A DNA stretch of 64,000 nt from Amphiprion ocellaris (GCF_022539595.1 NC_072770.1:24669105-24733104); one strand, 5' to 3'. Counted from the first letter of the stretch, positions 1 through 10,600 are shown. Notes: a model not told the origin generated them from the letters alone. A program made the numbers and translations.

Positions 1-100
1 CCTGCTTTTACCCTAAGTCAGCTGGGATAGACTCCAGCAACCTGCGATGAGGATTAAGCGGTGTATAGATGATGGATGCATGGATGTAATCTGGCCCTTT
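1..100 (+). repeat. Rex3/RTE-like retroposon 3' tail, cut by window edge
   Basis: The stretch with AGCTGGGATAGACTCCAGC (about 23-41), then GATGAGGATTAAGCGGTGTA and a GATGGATGCATGGATG run, resembles the 3' end of fish Rex3/RTE-type LINEs or SINEs that borrow their tail: an 'agctgggataggctccagc' block, an 'aagcgg' block, then GATG repeats. Only the tail is in the window, so family and length are inferred. Confidence 0.55.
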
Positions 101-325
101 GGTGCCCACAGAAGTCTATATTCTTTGCTGCAATTACACCAATATTGCTGTAGAGGGCAGCAACCATCTTTAATGAGCAAAGAAGAAGAACTAACAGGAA
201 GGTGCAGAGGAAGAAAACACAACAAAACCCTCCGTTACATTGCATTGTTTCAGTCAAAGACCCAACGTTAATGCTACATTTTTATTTGACAAATCGGAGC
301 TTTTTAAATACTTTTTCGCTCCAAA

Positions 326-3300
326 ATGTCAGATGAAAACTCAACTGTAGGTGAAACGCTTCACCGTGGAGATGGAGAGACAAACCAGGGTCAGGGTAAA
401 CCAAAGCAGCAGGACAGTGGAGCTCTGGACGGGACTCCCTCCTCCAGGTTCCTGCGGGCTGAGCTGGAGCTCAACGCCCACCTCCGGCGGCTCTCCTTCA
501 GCGAGCCGGTCCGGTACATCTACAACCCGCTGGAGTACGCCTGGGAGACCCACCGCTGTTATGTGGAGAAGTACTGTCAGCCCGGACAGAGGTTCCTGTT
601 CCTGGGGATGAATCCTGGACCCTTCGGCATGGCGCAGACTGGAGTGAGCACAGCTTTACATACATGTGTAGTTTATAAATGACCACAGTTGCATTTTATA
701 GAAAATAGCATGGTAATGCAGCATTGTTTGCGTCTGCACTGAGCGGTTTTCATTGGTTCTCAATGCGGAAGTAAACCGTAACAACAACATGTCCTAAGTT
801 GTCATAACATCAGGAAGAGTTCAAAGCATGTACTGTATACAAAAGTGTAATACTTTTTAATAGTTTATCCGTAGTTTGAGCTTTTTAAAATAAATTTCCC
901 CATTTTACATCAACAATTTCAACTATTTATTCATGCTCTTAGGTGGCTGTTTCACCCGTTCGTTAATTCTGTCATCATTACTTCTCTATTTTCAGCATTA
1001 ATGCTTTCCTTTAGCCCTGTCTATTTCTGCTGGGTATTAAATTATTTTTAGGTAACTGCAGGTTCTCTCAGTTCTTTATTTAAAGAGCTTCAGTAGAAGA
1101 AACTGCACTTCTTTTTTGGTTCTTGAAGACATTTCACTTCTCATCTAAGGCCTTGTCCACACGTAGCCGGGTATCTCACAAAAACGAAGATATTTTTCTA
1201 CGATTCGGCCTATCATCCACACGAAAACGCAGATTTACGTCATCAAAAACGATTCTTTTTAAAAACTCCGACCAAAGTGAAGATTTGCGAATTCTCCGTT
1301 TTATGCGTCTGCATGTGGACATCAGTAACCGGGGTTTTGCGTTTCGAAACGTCACCGCCTGCGACAAAATATGTTCTTACGTCACATATGCGACCTGTGT
1401 TTACATTCGGTAACAGTATGGATGCTCTCACAAGGTTTTGGGCGCTGTTTCTTGTACAGGCGCTTTTTACTTGCTTGTTTTTACAAGCCCAGATACTGCT
1501 CCACATTCAACAACACAGGCGAAGGACGACGTTAAGGACGGTTATTCTCCACCACCTTGCTAGGATTTGGGGAACTACTGCCACCTAAAGGTCCGGCATG
1601 CTTATGAATGTGCTGAAAAACGCACTTATGCGGTTAGGTATGGATGAAGTTTTTTTCTAAAAACGAGGTGGTGTGTACGTAAGTTTTTTTCTAGACGGAG
1701 GGGGAAGGATATTCGGTTTTACAAAAACCCTGCTACGTGTGGACTAGGCCTAAGAGTTCTCACTGATATTAAGTCCCAGAAAGTTGTTCTTATCCCCAGA
1801 TCAAATGTTTGATGGTTAACAAATCAAACTCAGATGCTACCTGCAAAAGCCAATAGAAATACAGTTTAGTACTAGAACAACCCTCAAGAGAACAATAGAT
1901 CACAGAGATACCTCATTATTGTTTATCTAACTGAATCTGCAGGTATTATTTACCTTGTGGTTTGATTTTATGTACCAGTAGTTAGCTGATCAGTATCCAC
2001 ACTGATCTCCATCACTGAGAAACTGCAAACACACACTAATGTTCAGAGAATCACAGAATTTAGGAATTCTTGCTTAAAGATCTTCTTTAAAATGACAAAA
2101 TCAATAATATCTCCTACAAGTGTCAATAAATAGATTTTTGTGATATTTAAAGTACACTATTATAATCATTCATTTTATAGACACAGTTTAGGGCTCAGCG
2201 GCAGCCACAGTACATGTTTGAAATCAAGGTGCCTCAAACCACTTTTGGGCCTCAAAAGCTCCACGATATACATTGTGTATAAAACTTTATGGGCCTTATT
2301 TTGAGCCTTCGCAACTTGATGCATTTCACTAACTAGCTTTGGGCTTAACACAGTCTCCACAACCAGGGCTCCCAGTGAGGTAATCGCTGCATGTTAAAAA
2401 CGAGGCAATAAGCACAGTCATGTTTTATTTTGCTGGTTTTATTAGTTCAGATTTATTGGTTACATGTGACATTTTTTATTATACTGTCAATTACTTTTAC
2501 TAATAACTGACTATTCATTGAGTGAAAGGATAGTGAAAAATTTTCTAAATCTATCAGTAAATGAAAATAATGATATCGACTGGAAAAGCAGAGAATCCTT
2601 GCATTGAGAGACAGAAAACAGTGAATATATAGCTTTTTTTTTGCTTTTTGTTTTTTAATGACTCGCAAACAATTATTTGATTATTGCAAAATAGTTCTAA
2701 TTGATTCATTTGTCGGTCGGTTCAACAACTAATTCTTGAACAAAAATAAATGTATTCAGATGTACCATCTTGATTTCAACACCACTTGTGTTTAGATCCT
2801 CACAGTTTTCACTTCTAAATATTTGTGTACTGGTCAGCTTTTGGAAACTTCAATTCCCGACTTGTTTAGATAAATTGCCATTCTTTTGTGCTTAAACACA
2901 ATAACTCGAATAATCTAGTCCTCTTTGCTCAGGTCCCATTCGGTGAAGTGAGGTCAGTTGTTGACTGGCTGAAGATCACAGGGGAGGTTGGTCATCCTGA
3001 TGACGAGCATCCGAAGCGACGGATCACGGGGCTCGCCTGCACTCAGAGCGAAGTGAGCGGTGCACGTTTTTGGGGCTTCTTCAAGAAATTGTGTGGTGAA
3101 CCGGAGCTGTTCTTCCAACACTGCTTTGTGCACAATCTGTGCCCACTAATCTTCATGAGTGCCAGTGGGAAGAATTTAACGCCCCCTGAGCTGCCTGCAG
3201 CTGAACGGGAGGCTCTGCTGGCCCTGTGTGACATCGCACTGTGCCAGGTGGTGGAGGCACTCAACGTCTCCATGGTGATTGGCGTAGGAAAGGTGGCCGA

Positions 3301-3463
3301 GCAGCGGGCGCGGCGAGCTCTGTCTGCTGCAAGTATCAACGTGCGAGTCGAGGGCATCATGCATCCGTCGCCCAGGAACCCACAAGCCAACAAGGGCTGG
3401 GAGGATGTAGCTAAAGCCAAACTGGCAGAACTTGGTGTTCTATCTCTGCTGAACAACTCTTGA
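326..3463 (+). CDS. smug1: Single-strand-selective monofunctional uracil-DNA glycosylase (SMUG1), two coding exons
   Basis: SMUG1 is a nuclear base-excision-repair glycosylase that removes uracil, 5-hydroxymethyluracil and related oxidised pyrimidines. Coding exons are 326-643 (donor GGA|GTGAGC) and 2933-3463 (acceptor TTTGCTCAG|GTC), both in phase 0, giving 282 residues against 270 in human. The first ATG of the open frame (CCAAAATG) is used. The active-site loop GMNPGPFGM is at the end of exon 1 with Asn96 (human Asn85), and the HPSPRNPQANKGW motif near the C-terminus has His250 (human His239). The constant 11-residue offset shows the core is collinear and the extra length is in the polar N-terminus. 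The block EVSGARFWGFF is also intact. The 2.3 kb intron carries a non-autonomous transposon at 1148-1751; I see nothing else in it. No break is seen, so the gene looks functional. Confidence 0.96.
1148..1751. mobile_element. Non-autonomous TIR DNA transposon in smug1 intron (hAT-like?)
   Basis: The ends are near-perfect inverted repeats: AGGCCTTGTCCACACGTAGC at 1148-1167 against the reverse complement of 1732-1751, AGGCCTAGTCCACACGTAGC, one mismatch in 20. The interior is rich in 'aaaacga' and 'cgttt' words and has no transposase frame. TTCTCA occurs just outside both ends (about 1138 and 1757), but a clean target-site duplication cannot be fixed, so the superfamily is a guess. Short ORFs across it are chance. 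Confidence 0.7.
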
Positions 3464-4778
3464 GCTAATCAGCTTCCTCTGACACTCATCAGTAGAAGTG
3501 TGCAGTTCACTCGCTCTGACAATAGATCAGGATGTGTGGAGTTCCAGCAACAGACTCAGAGTATCTTTAATTTGACGGGTGGTTTGCTGAACTATGGAAA
3601 AGTGCATGCTCACATTTTTCTTCACTGCTCAGTCTGTGTGTCTAAGCAAACGTTGCTTCCCTCAGTGACAATAGCAGCAAATAGCTCCAAGGAGAGTTTG
3701 TAATACATTAATGCCTTAACAACTCTTACCACAAATGCTGGAAACACACCTGTTCTACAAATGCATGTTTACTTTTACTGCAAAGATCTGTTTGTTCATT
3801 TCAGGATGGTGTTTTCTGTACAGATCCAGCATGGCACTGGATTATGAACCTAAAAATATTTCTACACTAATGTAGCTATAAGATGCTGTGGATGTGTGTG
3901 TAAGTCTTTATCCCAAATGTAAGCTCAGGGTCTAAGTGAGTGTTCAGTTTTGTGTTGTGTTTCAGTAAGCCCACTAATCCAGTATATTGGAAACAAAAAA
4001 CTACTGTTATTGTTACTATGTCCAGCCTGGCCCGGTACTTATCAGTGAATTAATATGTGAAAATGAAACCAAAATTTAAATGTATTAACACAACAAATAT
4101 TCACAATATTAAATAGGTATAGAAAATACTTTGATAAAGATGGCCTCCAAATATGGCAGAATTTCATGGGAAGCAATCATTACCCTTTGATAGGGTACTT
4201 TTAGAAAATTAAGGAATTAATTTGCCAATCCAATGTCTTTGGCACAAGTTAAATTACAATTCTGTGAATAAAATGACAACAGGTAAAACAGGTTGATTTT
4301 AAAACTCAGTTCAACTTAGTTTGTAGCATAAACTTTACAGACATGCTGCAACTTGTGACTGGTGACATTACAGAGTTCAGAAATAATACAGGAAAATACA
4401 GCACTGTAAAAATAGTAATCTGGTCCATGTGTTGTATGTGCCAGATTAGTACACAAGACTATTCTTTTATATGGTTTCTTTTTTTAAACGGTCTTCTTTG
4501 TCATTTATTTGGTCATGTATTTTATGAGTTTACATGCTGATTATGCCATGCTATTTAGTTTTTTTTTTTTTTTTTTTTTTTACTAGTTTTATGGATGTAT
4601 AAACTCAATGCCCTTTAAACTAGAAGTTACTTGTTTAAATAAACTTTGAATTCTGAAATCTGGACAAATATGCTTCCTCTGGTGTTCCAAAAATGAAGGT
4701 TGACTGACAACTAAGGCTAATACTTTGCATGTGTTTAAAGCCTGCTAAATATTACCATATTAATATGTTTAGAAAGTC
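3464..4778 (+). other. smug1 3' UTR and downstream non-coding DNA
   Basis: No coding potential is seen. Poly(A) signals AATAAA are at 4267-4272 and 4638-4643; the second lies just before a change in base composition and is a plausible end of the smug1 transcript. A pure T run of about 20 bases sits at 4560-4580. Confidence 0.5.
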
Positions 4779-4798
4779 TTAACCCTCGTGTCGTCCTG

Positions 4799-4816
4799 CG
4801 GGTCAAAATTGACCCG
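4799..4816. repeat. Perfect palindrome with two GGGTCA half-sites
   Basis: GGGTCA-AAAT-TGACCC lies just inside the left end of the piggyBac-like element. As DNA it is an inverted repeat of two nuclear-receptor-type half-sites spaced by four bases. It is part of the transposon terminus, so any regulatory role is speculation. Confidence 0.8.
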
Positions 4817-4957
4817 TTTAAAAGTTTAAAAATGTGGGGAAAAAAAGTCAATTTTCACAGTGAAATTTCTGATGTCCACATTTTCAACATTTTTGGGAAA
4901 TCTTTGAACATTTTTTGGTGGAAAAAAAGAAATGTTAAAAATGTTTCTTAAGAACAT

Positions 4958-5260
4958 TGTGACGACCCTCCTCTTGGACACCAGGTGAGCCTGTTCAGAA
5001 GCTGAGGGTCATCAGCTGATTGAGCCACACCTGGGATCAAGTGACTCAAACTGCATCAAACCTCCCTCACTTCTAGTGTGTCTCTCTGACAGGAGCTGTT
5101 TCCTTCTGGACCTCCAGAAGCCTGGTTTTGGTTTGGTTTATAGTCTTTCGTGCACCTTGTTGGCTTGGTTTTGCATTACAATAAAACCTTTTTTTTTTTT
5201 TAGTCACCACCCTGTTGTTGTCTCACTGTTTTGTTGCAGCTTCAGAGCCGAGATGTAACA
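4958..5260 (+). repeat. 5' LTR of the Gmr1-like element
   Basis: 303 bp with TG...CA ends, and AATAAA followed by a T run in its 3' half (polyadenylation signal of the R region). Aligned by eye with the 3' LTR it shows about seven substitutions, one 6 bp indel and a T-run length difference, roughly 2-3% divergence. Confidence 0.9.
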
Positions 5261-5262
5261 AA

Positions 5263-5274
5263 TGGGGGCTCGTC
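5263..5274 (+). other. Primer-binding site, tRNA-Pro type
   Basis: TGGGGGCTCGTC starts two bases after the 5' LTR and matches the first 12 bases of the tRNA-Pro complementary site used by many retroelements; the match stops there. Confidence 0.7.
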
Positions 5275-6393
5275 TACACATTAGGGGAACCAGTGTAAGT
5301 GTTTGTAGCTTTGCTGGGTGATTGCCATCGTGGGCAGAGACTGGTAATTTTTGTGAATGAAGACAGGTGCTGTCTGGAGTGACTCTAGGTGTGGCCTGGC
5401 TGTTCAGCGTTTTATGGAAGTCTGCGCGTTCTGGTTGTTGGGAGACATGTGGTGAGTGTTTTCTGGAAGAAAAAAAAAGCAGCTCTTTGTAAGTTAAAGT
5501 AATTTTGTATATTTACTCAGAGGAAGTTTGTCACCAGGGAGTGATGCTGGTGTTTGTGTCTCTGTTCTATGGATTCTGTAACTGTACAGCGGTGTTAAGT
5601 CGCTGTGGTTCTGTCCCTGTTAGGCTTCAGAGCGAACTCCCTTGGAGTCCGTTGGGGGGTCGGTAGTGTGGGGGGATAGATACACAAGCTGGATTCTGGT
5701 TGAGGCAGTTAGAGGGACGGAACCACGGTGACGAGTCAGCTGTTTCAGCTGCAGAGGTTTACCTGTTGGAGAGCAGTTCTCTGAATCAGGACTGTATTAG
5801 TTTATCGAGTCATGACTTCTGTTGAGACTAGTTTAGACTCTGGTGAGGCTGTTCCTGGTGAAGCTGCTTTGAGCAGCTCGACTTTAACATTTAAGCAGCG
5901 TGAAAGATTACTGTTGTTAGAGGTTGAGCTTAAAAGGCTTGAGCTAGAGGAGCGCAGACTGAGCCTGAGTTCTGCTGGTGTCCTTGGTCAGACTCCTGGG
6001 GGTTCGTCTGGTCCTACACATTGGGTTGATGTGTCCATGAATCTGCGTTTGGTTCCCCAGTTTAGTGAACGAGATCCTGATACATTTTTTTTTCTCTGTT
6101 TCAGCGAGTGGCTGAGACCAGAGGCTGGTCTGATGCTGAGAGGACGTTACTCCTGCAGTGTGTTCTAACAGGTAAGGCTCAGGAGGCGTACTGTGCCCTC
6201 AGTGTAGCAGACAGTAAGGTCTATACTTCTGTCAAAGCTGCTGTGCTAAAAACATATGAGTTGGTACCTGAGGCCTACAGGCAGAGATTCAGATCCTGGG
6301 AAAAGTCTGGTCGCCAGACTCACACGGAGTTTGCCAGAGAGCTGACGACTCATTTCCATCGGTGGTGTTCTTCACTGAATGTTCATGCATATG

Positions 6394-6993
6394 TGACCGG
6401 CTGATTAGCCATCACGCCATACAGCTGTGGGGGAACTAATGATTGGTTTGGCCGTTGCAGCAGGGGGTTCAAATTGATTGACGGACGTAGTTCCAGTATA
6501 CACCTGAACACTCCTGGACAGGTACGCGCTGTGCAGCACGTGAAACACTGGTAAGCTTTAGATTTTGTATTAATATTGTTTCTTCTTTTAAGACCAGTGT
6601 TCTGTGGCTGCAGTGCAGAGTCTGCTGACGGTGTCTCTGCTTATCGGCGGCGTCAGGGTCGGACATCCGAGGTAAACAAAATGTTTGTTTATGCTAATTG
6701 TTATCGTTCTGTTGCTTGATTGTTTTTAAACATTTCTTTGTTTCATTACCGTTTTGCCTCTGTTGCCTTGTCTTTTTGTTTGTTTATTTTGTTGTTTCTT
6801 TCTTTTAGTTTGTAGTTGTTTTGCCTAGTTCTGTATTAGTTTGCTTGGTTCGAGTTTAGTTTCGTTTCTCCCCATGTGTGCGTTTATCTTTAGGTTGTCG
6901 TGGTTGTGTTCTCTGGCTCAGTAATCAGGTTTCTCCCCTCCATAGCTGCGTAGGGCCTGTGTGACTGTCACTTTTAATAACTGCATTTATAGT

Positions 6994-7037
<44 letters not shown>

Positions 7038-7260
7038 CGTGCGCGCGCTGAACATATTTTTGTACCAGAATAAAAATTGTATTTATATTTTTCTATACAC
7101 GCCTCTGTATTCATTTGTGCACGTACTTGTGTTTATTAGGGGAAATCCTCTGTTGAGAGGCAGGATTGTTAACATTCTTAGGGTGAAAGTCCCTAGGTGG
7201 TGTTGTCGGTTCTGTGTTAAAAGAAACCAGAAGACCTTCACCAGTCCTAACTTGGTTACA
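6394..7260. mobile_element. Solo LTR nested inside gag
   Basis: This 867 bp insertion begins TGACCGGCTG and ends CTTGGTTACA, flanked by the 6 bp direct repeat CATATG (6388-6393 and 7261-7266). Removing it restores continuity of the interrupted capsid domain, which fixes the boundaries. TG...CA ends, AATAAA at 7069-7074, no coding frame and the duplication length fit a solo LTR left by recombination of a longer element. The family is not recognised. A GT/GC tract lies at about 6996-7048. Confidence 0.72.
6996..7048 (+). repeat. (GT)n/(GC)n microsatellite
   Basis: About 15 GT units followed by mixed GCGCGTGTGTGC, an alternating purine-pyrimidine tract inside the solo LTR. Confidence 0.9.
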
Positions 7261-7735
7261 CATATGATGTTCTGTGTGATTTAATTATTCTGGAGCAGTT
7301 TAAGAACTCAGTTCCTCCTCACATTGCTGTCTATATAGGTGAACATAAGGTGAAGACAGCAGAGGAAGCAGCAACTTTGGCTGATGACTATGTGCTGACA
7401 CATCTTGGTGACTACAGAGCTCAGGACAGTGGTAAAAATAAATATCAGTCAGCAGGTAAGACTGGAACAGACAGATTTGTGTGGAGTCAGGCACAGGGAA
7501 ACTCCTGTAACTACTGAAGAGGCAGAGGCCACTGGAAAGCTGAATGTCCAGTAAAAGGTAGTTGTGAAGGTGGGCAGGTGGAGCCTGTTGTGCTCGCTGC
7601 TACTGGCAGGAGGTTTACTGGTGTCCTCTGTCCTGGTGTCTGTTCTCACAGATTTAAGGGGGAATCTGCAGTGGACTATGGTAGGTTACAGTCTGATTTC
7701 TCAGCCTTTCTGTCTAATGGTTATGTGCCCTGGTA

Positions 7736-8060
7736 GGTAGTAATGGTAAGGTACCAGTAAGAATTCTGAGAGATAGTGGAGCAAGCTGCACATTGATTGT
7801 GAGTTCTGTGCTGCCGTTCTCTCAGTTCACGGCTACTGGTGAAAAGGTTCAGATGAAGGGAATGGGTTTGGGGGTGCTGCCTGTTCCAGCCCATAAACTG
7901 TGGCTAAACTGTGGTCTAGTTCAGGGGGAGGTGACCATGGCAGTGCATTCGGCTCTACCAGTCCCAGGGGTGCAGGTTATTCTGGGGAATGACCTGGCTG
8001 GTAGCCATGTGTGGGCTGATGGTCCACCTCAACCTGTAGTAACTTTTTCTCCTTCTGTTG
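7736..8060 (+). pseudogene. Retrotransposon aspartic protease fragment
   Basis: The frame contains ILRDSGASCTLI, with the DSG active-site triad at 7772-7780, and further on QVILGNDLAG, the typical C-terminal retropepsin motif (ILG-D-L). Spacing is about 75 residues, normal for a gypsy protease. The domain itself is open, but the junction with the upstream gag frame contains stops, so it would not be made as a Gag-Pol product. Confidence 0.8.
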
Positions 8061-8169
8061 CAGAGAGGTTTCCTGTTTGCACAGCTACCCAGTCAGTGTT
8101 TGGTGGAGAGGCAGAATCAGGCTTCAAGCCGAGTGGTCCAGAGAGTATCCTTCACTGTGGTGATACCTG

Positions 8170-8600
8170 ATTCTTTCCCTTCAGTTTCTCACAGTGACCT
8201 GGCAGCAGAACAACAAGCTGATCCTTCCCTCAGTGCAATGTTTGATTCTTCGCTTTTGGATGGGGAGAGTTCTGCACAGGGTTATCTGGCGAAAAACAAT
8301 CTGTTGGTAAGGAAATGGGTGCCAACTGGGAAAGGTTTCATTTGTGATCCTGTTTTTCAGGTTGTTGTGCCTTCGGTGTGCCGTGGGGAGATACTGAGGA
8401 CATCTTATGACCAGTATGGACATCTGGGGGTGCGTAAGATGTATTGTCACCTCCGAAAGTACATCTTTTGGCCTGGTTTGAAGAGAGATGTCTCTCTATA
8501 TGTTAGGTCGAAGAGGAGTCAGTCTTCCCCTCCGCAGAGTAAAAAGAAGGGCTCATATGACCGTAAAGCTGAGGTTCATCAGTTTGTTAGTCTGCTTAAA
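8170..8600 (+). pseudogene. Integrase N-terminal zinc-binding domain, catalytic core deleted
   Basis: The frame carries YGHLGVRKMYCHLRKYIFWP then LKRDVSLYV, the His-His half of the HHCC integrase domain with its conserved FWPG. The expected Cys-X2-Cys does not follow: at about 8508 the sequence jumps to a basic stretch ending in SYDRKAEVHQF, which resembles the segment at the C-terminal side of gypsy integrases. The DDE core has therefore been deleted, and no reverse transcriptase or RNase H follows. From about 8600 to 9018 no domain is recognisable. Confidence 0.75.
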
Positions 8601-9018
8601 CCTAGGCCCAGCAGCATCAGTCCCATAAAGGGGTGGAAAAGGGTGCAGACTACACAAACTGGTAAGTGAGTGCTGGCCAAGGTCATGTCTTTAGGCTGCC
8701 CAAGGTCTTTCAGCTGTCCAGAGCCCTGGCTGGTGAAATGTGCTTGGAGGATCCAGTGCTTAGACCTCCTAGGCCCTGTCTGTTTCTTCCAACCCTACCA
8801 CTCTTAAAGCGCTTCGCCCATCACCGGGGGGTTGCTGGGTGTAGGATTGGAAAGGTGGGTTGCCTGGAGGGAGGGTCTGCGCAGGGTGGTCTGGACATTG
8901 TGTACCAACAGTTATGGGATCTGCAGAAAGTATTTTGGTGACCATTTATCACAGCAAGCGATTGTATTGTGTACTGTTGATGTGTGCTGTCTCAGACTCC
9001 CAGGGGAAGCCTCATCTT

Positions 9019-9027
9019 AAGGGGGAG
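9019..9027 (+). other. Polypurine tract before 3' LTR
   Basis: AAGGGGGAG lies two bases upstream of the 3' LTR, where plus-strand priming is expected. Confidence 0.7.
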
Positions 9028-9029
9028 TG

Positions 9030-9321
9030 TGTGACGACCCTCCTCTTGGACACCAGGTGAGCCTGTTCAGAAGCTGAGGGTCATCAGCTGATTGAGCCAC
9101 ACCTGGGATCAAGTGGCTCAAACTGCATCAAACCTCCCTCACTTCCAGTGTCTCTCTCTGACAGGAGCTGTTTCCTTCTGGACCTCCAGAAGCCTGGTTT
9201 TGTTTATAGTCTTTCGTGTACCTTGTTGGCTTGGTTTTGCATTACAATAAAACCTTTTTTTTAGTCACCACCCTGTTGTTGTCTCACTGTTTTGTTGTAG
9301 CTTCAGAGCTGAGTTGTAACA
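9030..9321 (+). repeat. 3' LTR of the Gmr1-like element
   Basis: 292 bp direct copy of 4958-5260, ending TTGTAACA and followed by the ACAT target duplication. It has a shorter T run and lacks one 6 bp GGTTTG unit relative to the 5' copy. Confidence 0.9.
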
Positions 9322-9702
9322 ACATTCACCAAAAAAATCAAAATCTAGCAAATTTTGCTGATGATTTGATTTTTTTTTTGTGAATGTTCTGAAAGAAAAT
9401 ATTGGAAGTTTTACTGATATATATGTAATACTTCATATATTTTTAGGATTTTTTTGGAAGATTCTTACTAATTTTTGGGAAATATTTACAAAAATTTTCT
9501 TGCAAAATTTTTTTTTTTTTTTTAAATGAAACTTTCAAGGGAAACTTTTAAGAAATTATTGGAATTTTCTTCCTGAAAGTTTTGCAAATTTTCAGAAATT
9601 TGGGGAATTTTTTTTCTGAATTTCTGGATTTTTTTAAATTTTTTTTCAGACAAGGAAATAATATTTTTTGGTGCCTGTAAATGAGGACAACGGGAGGGTT
9701 AA

Positions 9703-10600
9703 GCCCCTGTCCTGTAGTTTGTGTTTTGCCGTCTGCAGGTTCCTCTAGTTGTGGAGCTACATGTTTCTGATCTGCAGTTTAGTGGCCTAACCAACCTCCT
9801 CAGTGCTTTATCAGTGTTGTCTTACGCATTGTCTGTTTTCAGTCTGCTATCCTGTTGTCTTTACCTTCATCCTAACTGGTTGAGGCAGATGACTGCCCTG
9901 ACTGACCCTGGTTCTGCCTGAGGCTTCATCCTGGTAAGTAGGAGGGTTTTTTCATCTGTGTTGTCAAATGTGTGTTTTAATGGGATCTAAATGAATCTTT
10001 GGATCTGTTCTGTTTCTCTATGATTTTGCAAGGTCTTCACTTTACCATGTGATGCACTTTGAGATGACATATGTTGTGAATCATATCAATCAACCTGAAC
10101 TCAACTGAGCAATCTCCAGAGTGAAATTCTAGATTTAAATTTGAAATTGTGAGCCCTTAAATGCCCCCAAATCCTTCTTGTGTTTCATGTGGGTTTGTGC
10201 TACAGCTACACTGCCATCAAGTGTTTAAAGTGGGAACAGGATTCTTTCGCAATCACAGGATATAATCAAAGGTTGGCTATTGAATTTTACAATATATTTC
10301 AAGTCTTTGTCCAAATTACTGTAAATTGGAAAATGTTGGATGAGCCGTCACATTTTACACAAAACACTCGGCTTTGTGTTCATTTCTGCTTCACAGGAGT
10401 CTGAAGCAAACATTTTATTTCCAGACTTTTTGCATTCTAAATTCATCTAAATGAAACACATTGCAGAGATAAGCTTGCATGGATTCTGTTGTTTGTATAC
10501 TTTTTGACTGAATCCATGTTGGATGCATTTAGATTGTTATTAAAAGACATGCTAGACCTTGAGGAAAGTGCCCCCCTCCTTTCCTAACCCCTGCTCGTGC
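9703..10600. other. Non-coding DNA between transposon nest and calcoco1
   Basis: No coding frame is supported and no homeobox-like frame is seen. At about 10045-10110, GATGCACTTTGAGATGAC followed by TTGTGAATCATATCAATCAA resembles the 3' tail of fish LINEs (cactttgagatgac ... ttgtgaattggcgctatataaataaa), so a short retroposon end is likely there. Confidence 0.4.

Larger units (their letters stand above)
5812..7570 (+). pseudogene. Broken gag with SCAN-like capsid and CCHC knuckle
   Basis: The ATG at 5812 opens a frame with a Leu/Glu/Arg-rich helix (KQRERLLLLEVELKRLELEE), as in the N-terminus of Gmr1-type Gag. The frame is lost in a nine-T run near 6085-6094. The next frame (about 6105-6393) continues the capsid with the SCAN signature LVPEAYRQRFRSW. 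A solo LTR interrupts it at 6394-7260. The sequence resumes at about 7267 with the second half of the SCAN-like fold (LEQFKN and a following helical stretch). The zinc knuckle follows near 7506, but the second Cys codon is replaced by a TGA stop (7515-7517); the GHWKAEC half remains. It cannot encode a full Gag. Confidence 0.82.
4958..9321 (+). mobile_element. Gmr1-like Ty3/gypsy LTR retrotransposon, internally deleted
   Basis: Two direct LTRs (4958-5260, 9030-9321) begin TGTGACGACC and end TGTAACA, flanked by a 4 bp duplication ACAT (4954-4957 and 9322-9325). A primer-binding site follows the 5' LTR and a purine tract precedes the 3' LTR. Inside, in order, are a gag with a SCAN-like capsid region, a CCHC knuckle, an aspartic protease and an integrase zinc-binding domain. 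Protease followed directly by integrase is the arrangement of Gmr1-like elements, in which integrase lies upstream of reverse transcriptase; SCAN domains are known to derive from such gag genes. No reverse transcriptase, RNase H or integrase catalytic core is present. Frameshifts, a stop in the zinc knuckle and a nested insertion make it non-autonomous. Confidence 0.88.
4783..9698. mobile_element. piggyBac-like non-autonomous element (outermost layer of nest)
   Basis: The element is flanked by TTAA at 4779-4782 and 9699-9702, the target duplication expected of piggyBac-type insertion. The ends are inverted: CCCTCGTGTCGTCCT at the left and, as reverse complement of the right end, CCCTCCCGTTGTCCT. 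The left arm continues into the perfect palindrome CGGGTCAAAATTGACCCG (4799-4816), which I recognise as a common end motif of fish repeats. The arms (4783-4957 and 9322-9698) are AT-rich, with TTTTTGGGAAA-like words and no transposase. The other 4.4 kb is a later retrotransposon insertion, so the original copy was about 550 bp. Confidence 0.75.

Noticed and set aside
1123..1588. Overlapping ORFs on both strands in the smug1 intron
   Set aside because: They lie wholly in the inverted-repeat transposon and have no protein-like features.
3043..3456. 137-codon minus-strand ORF
   Set aside because: Antisense shadow of smug1 exon 2.
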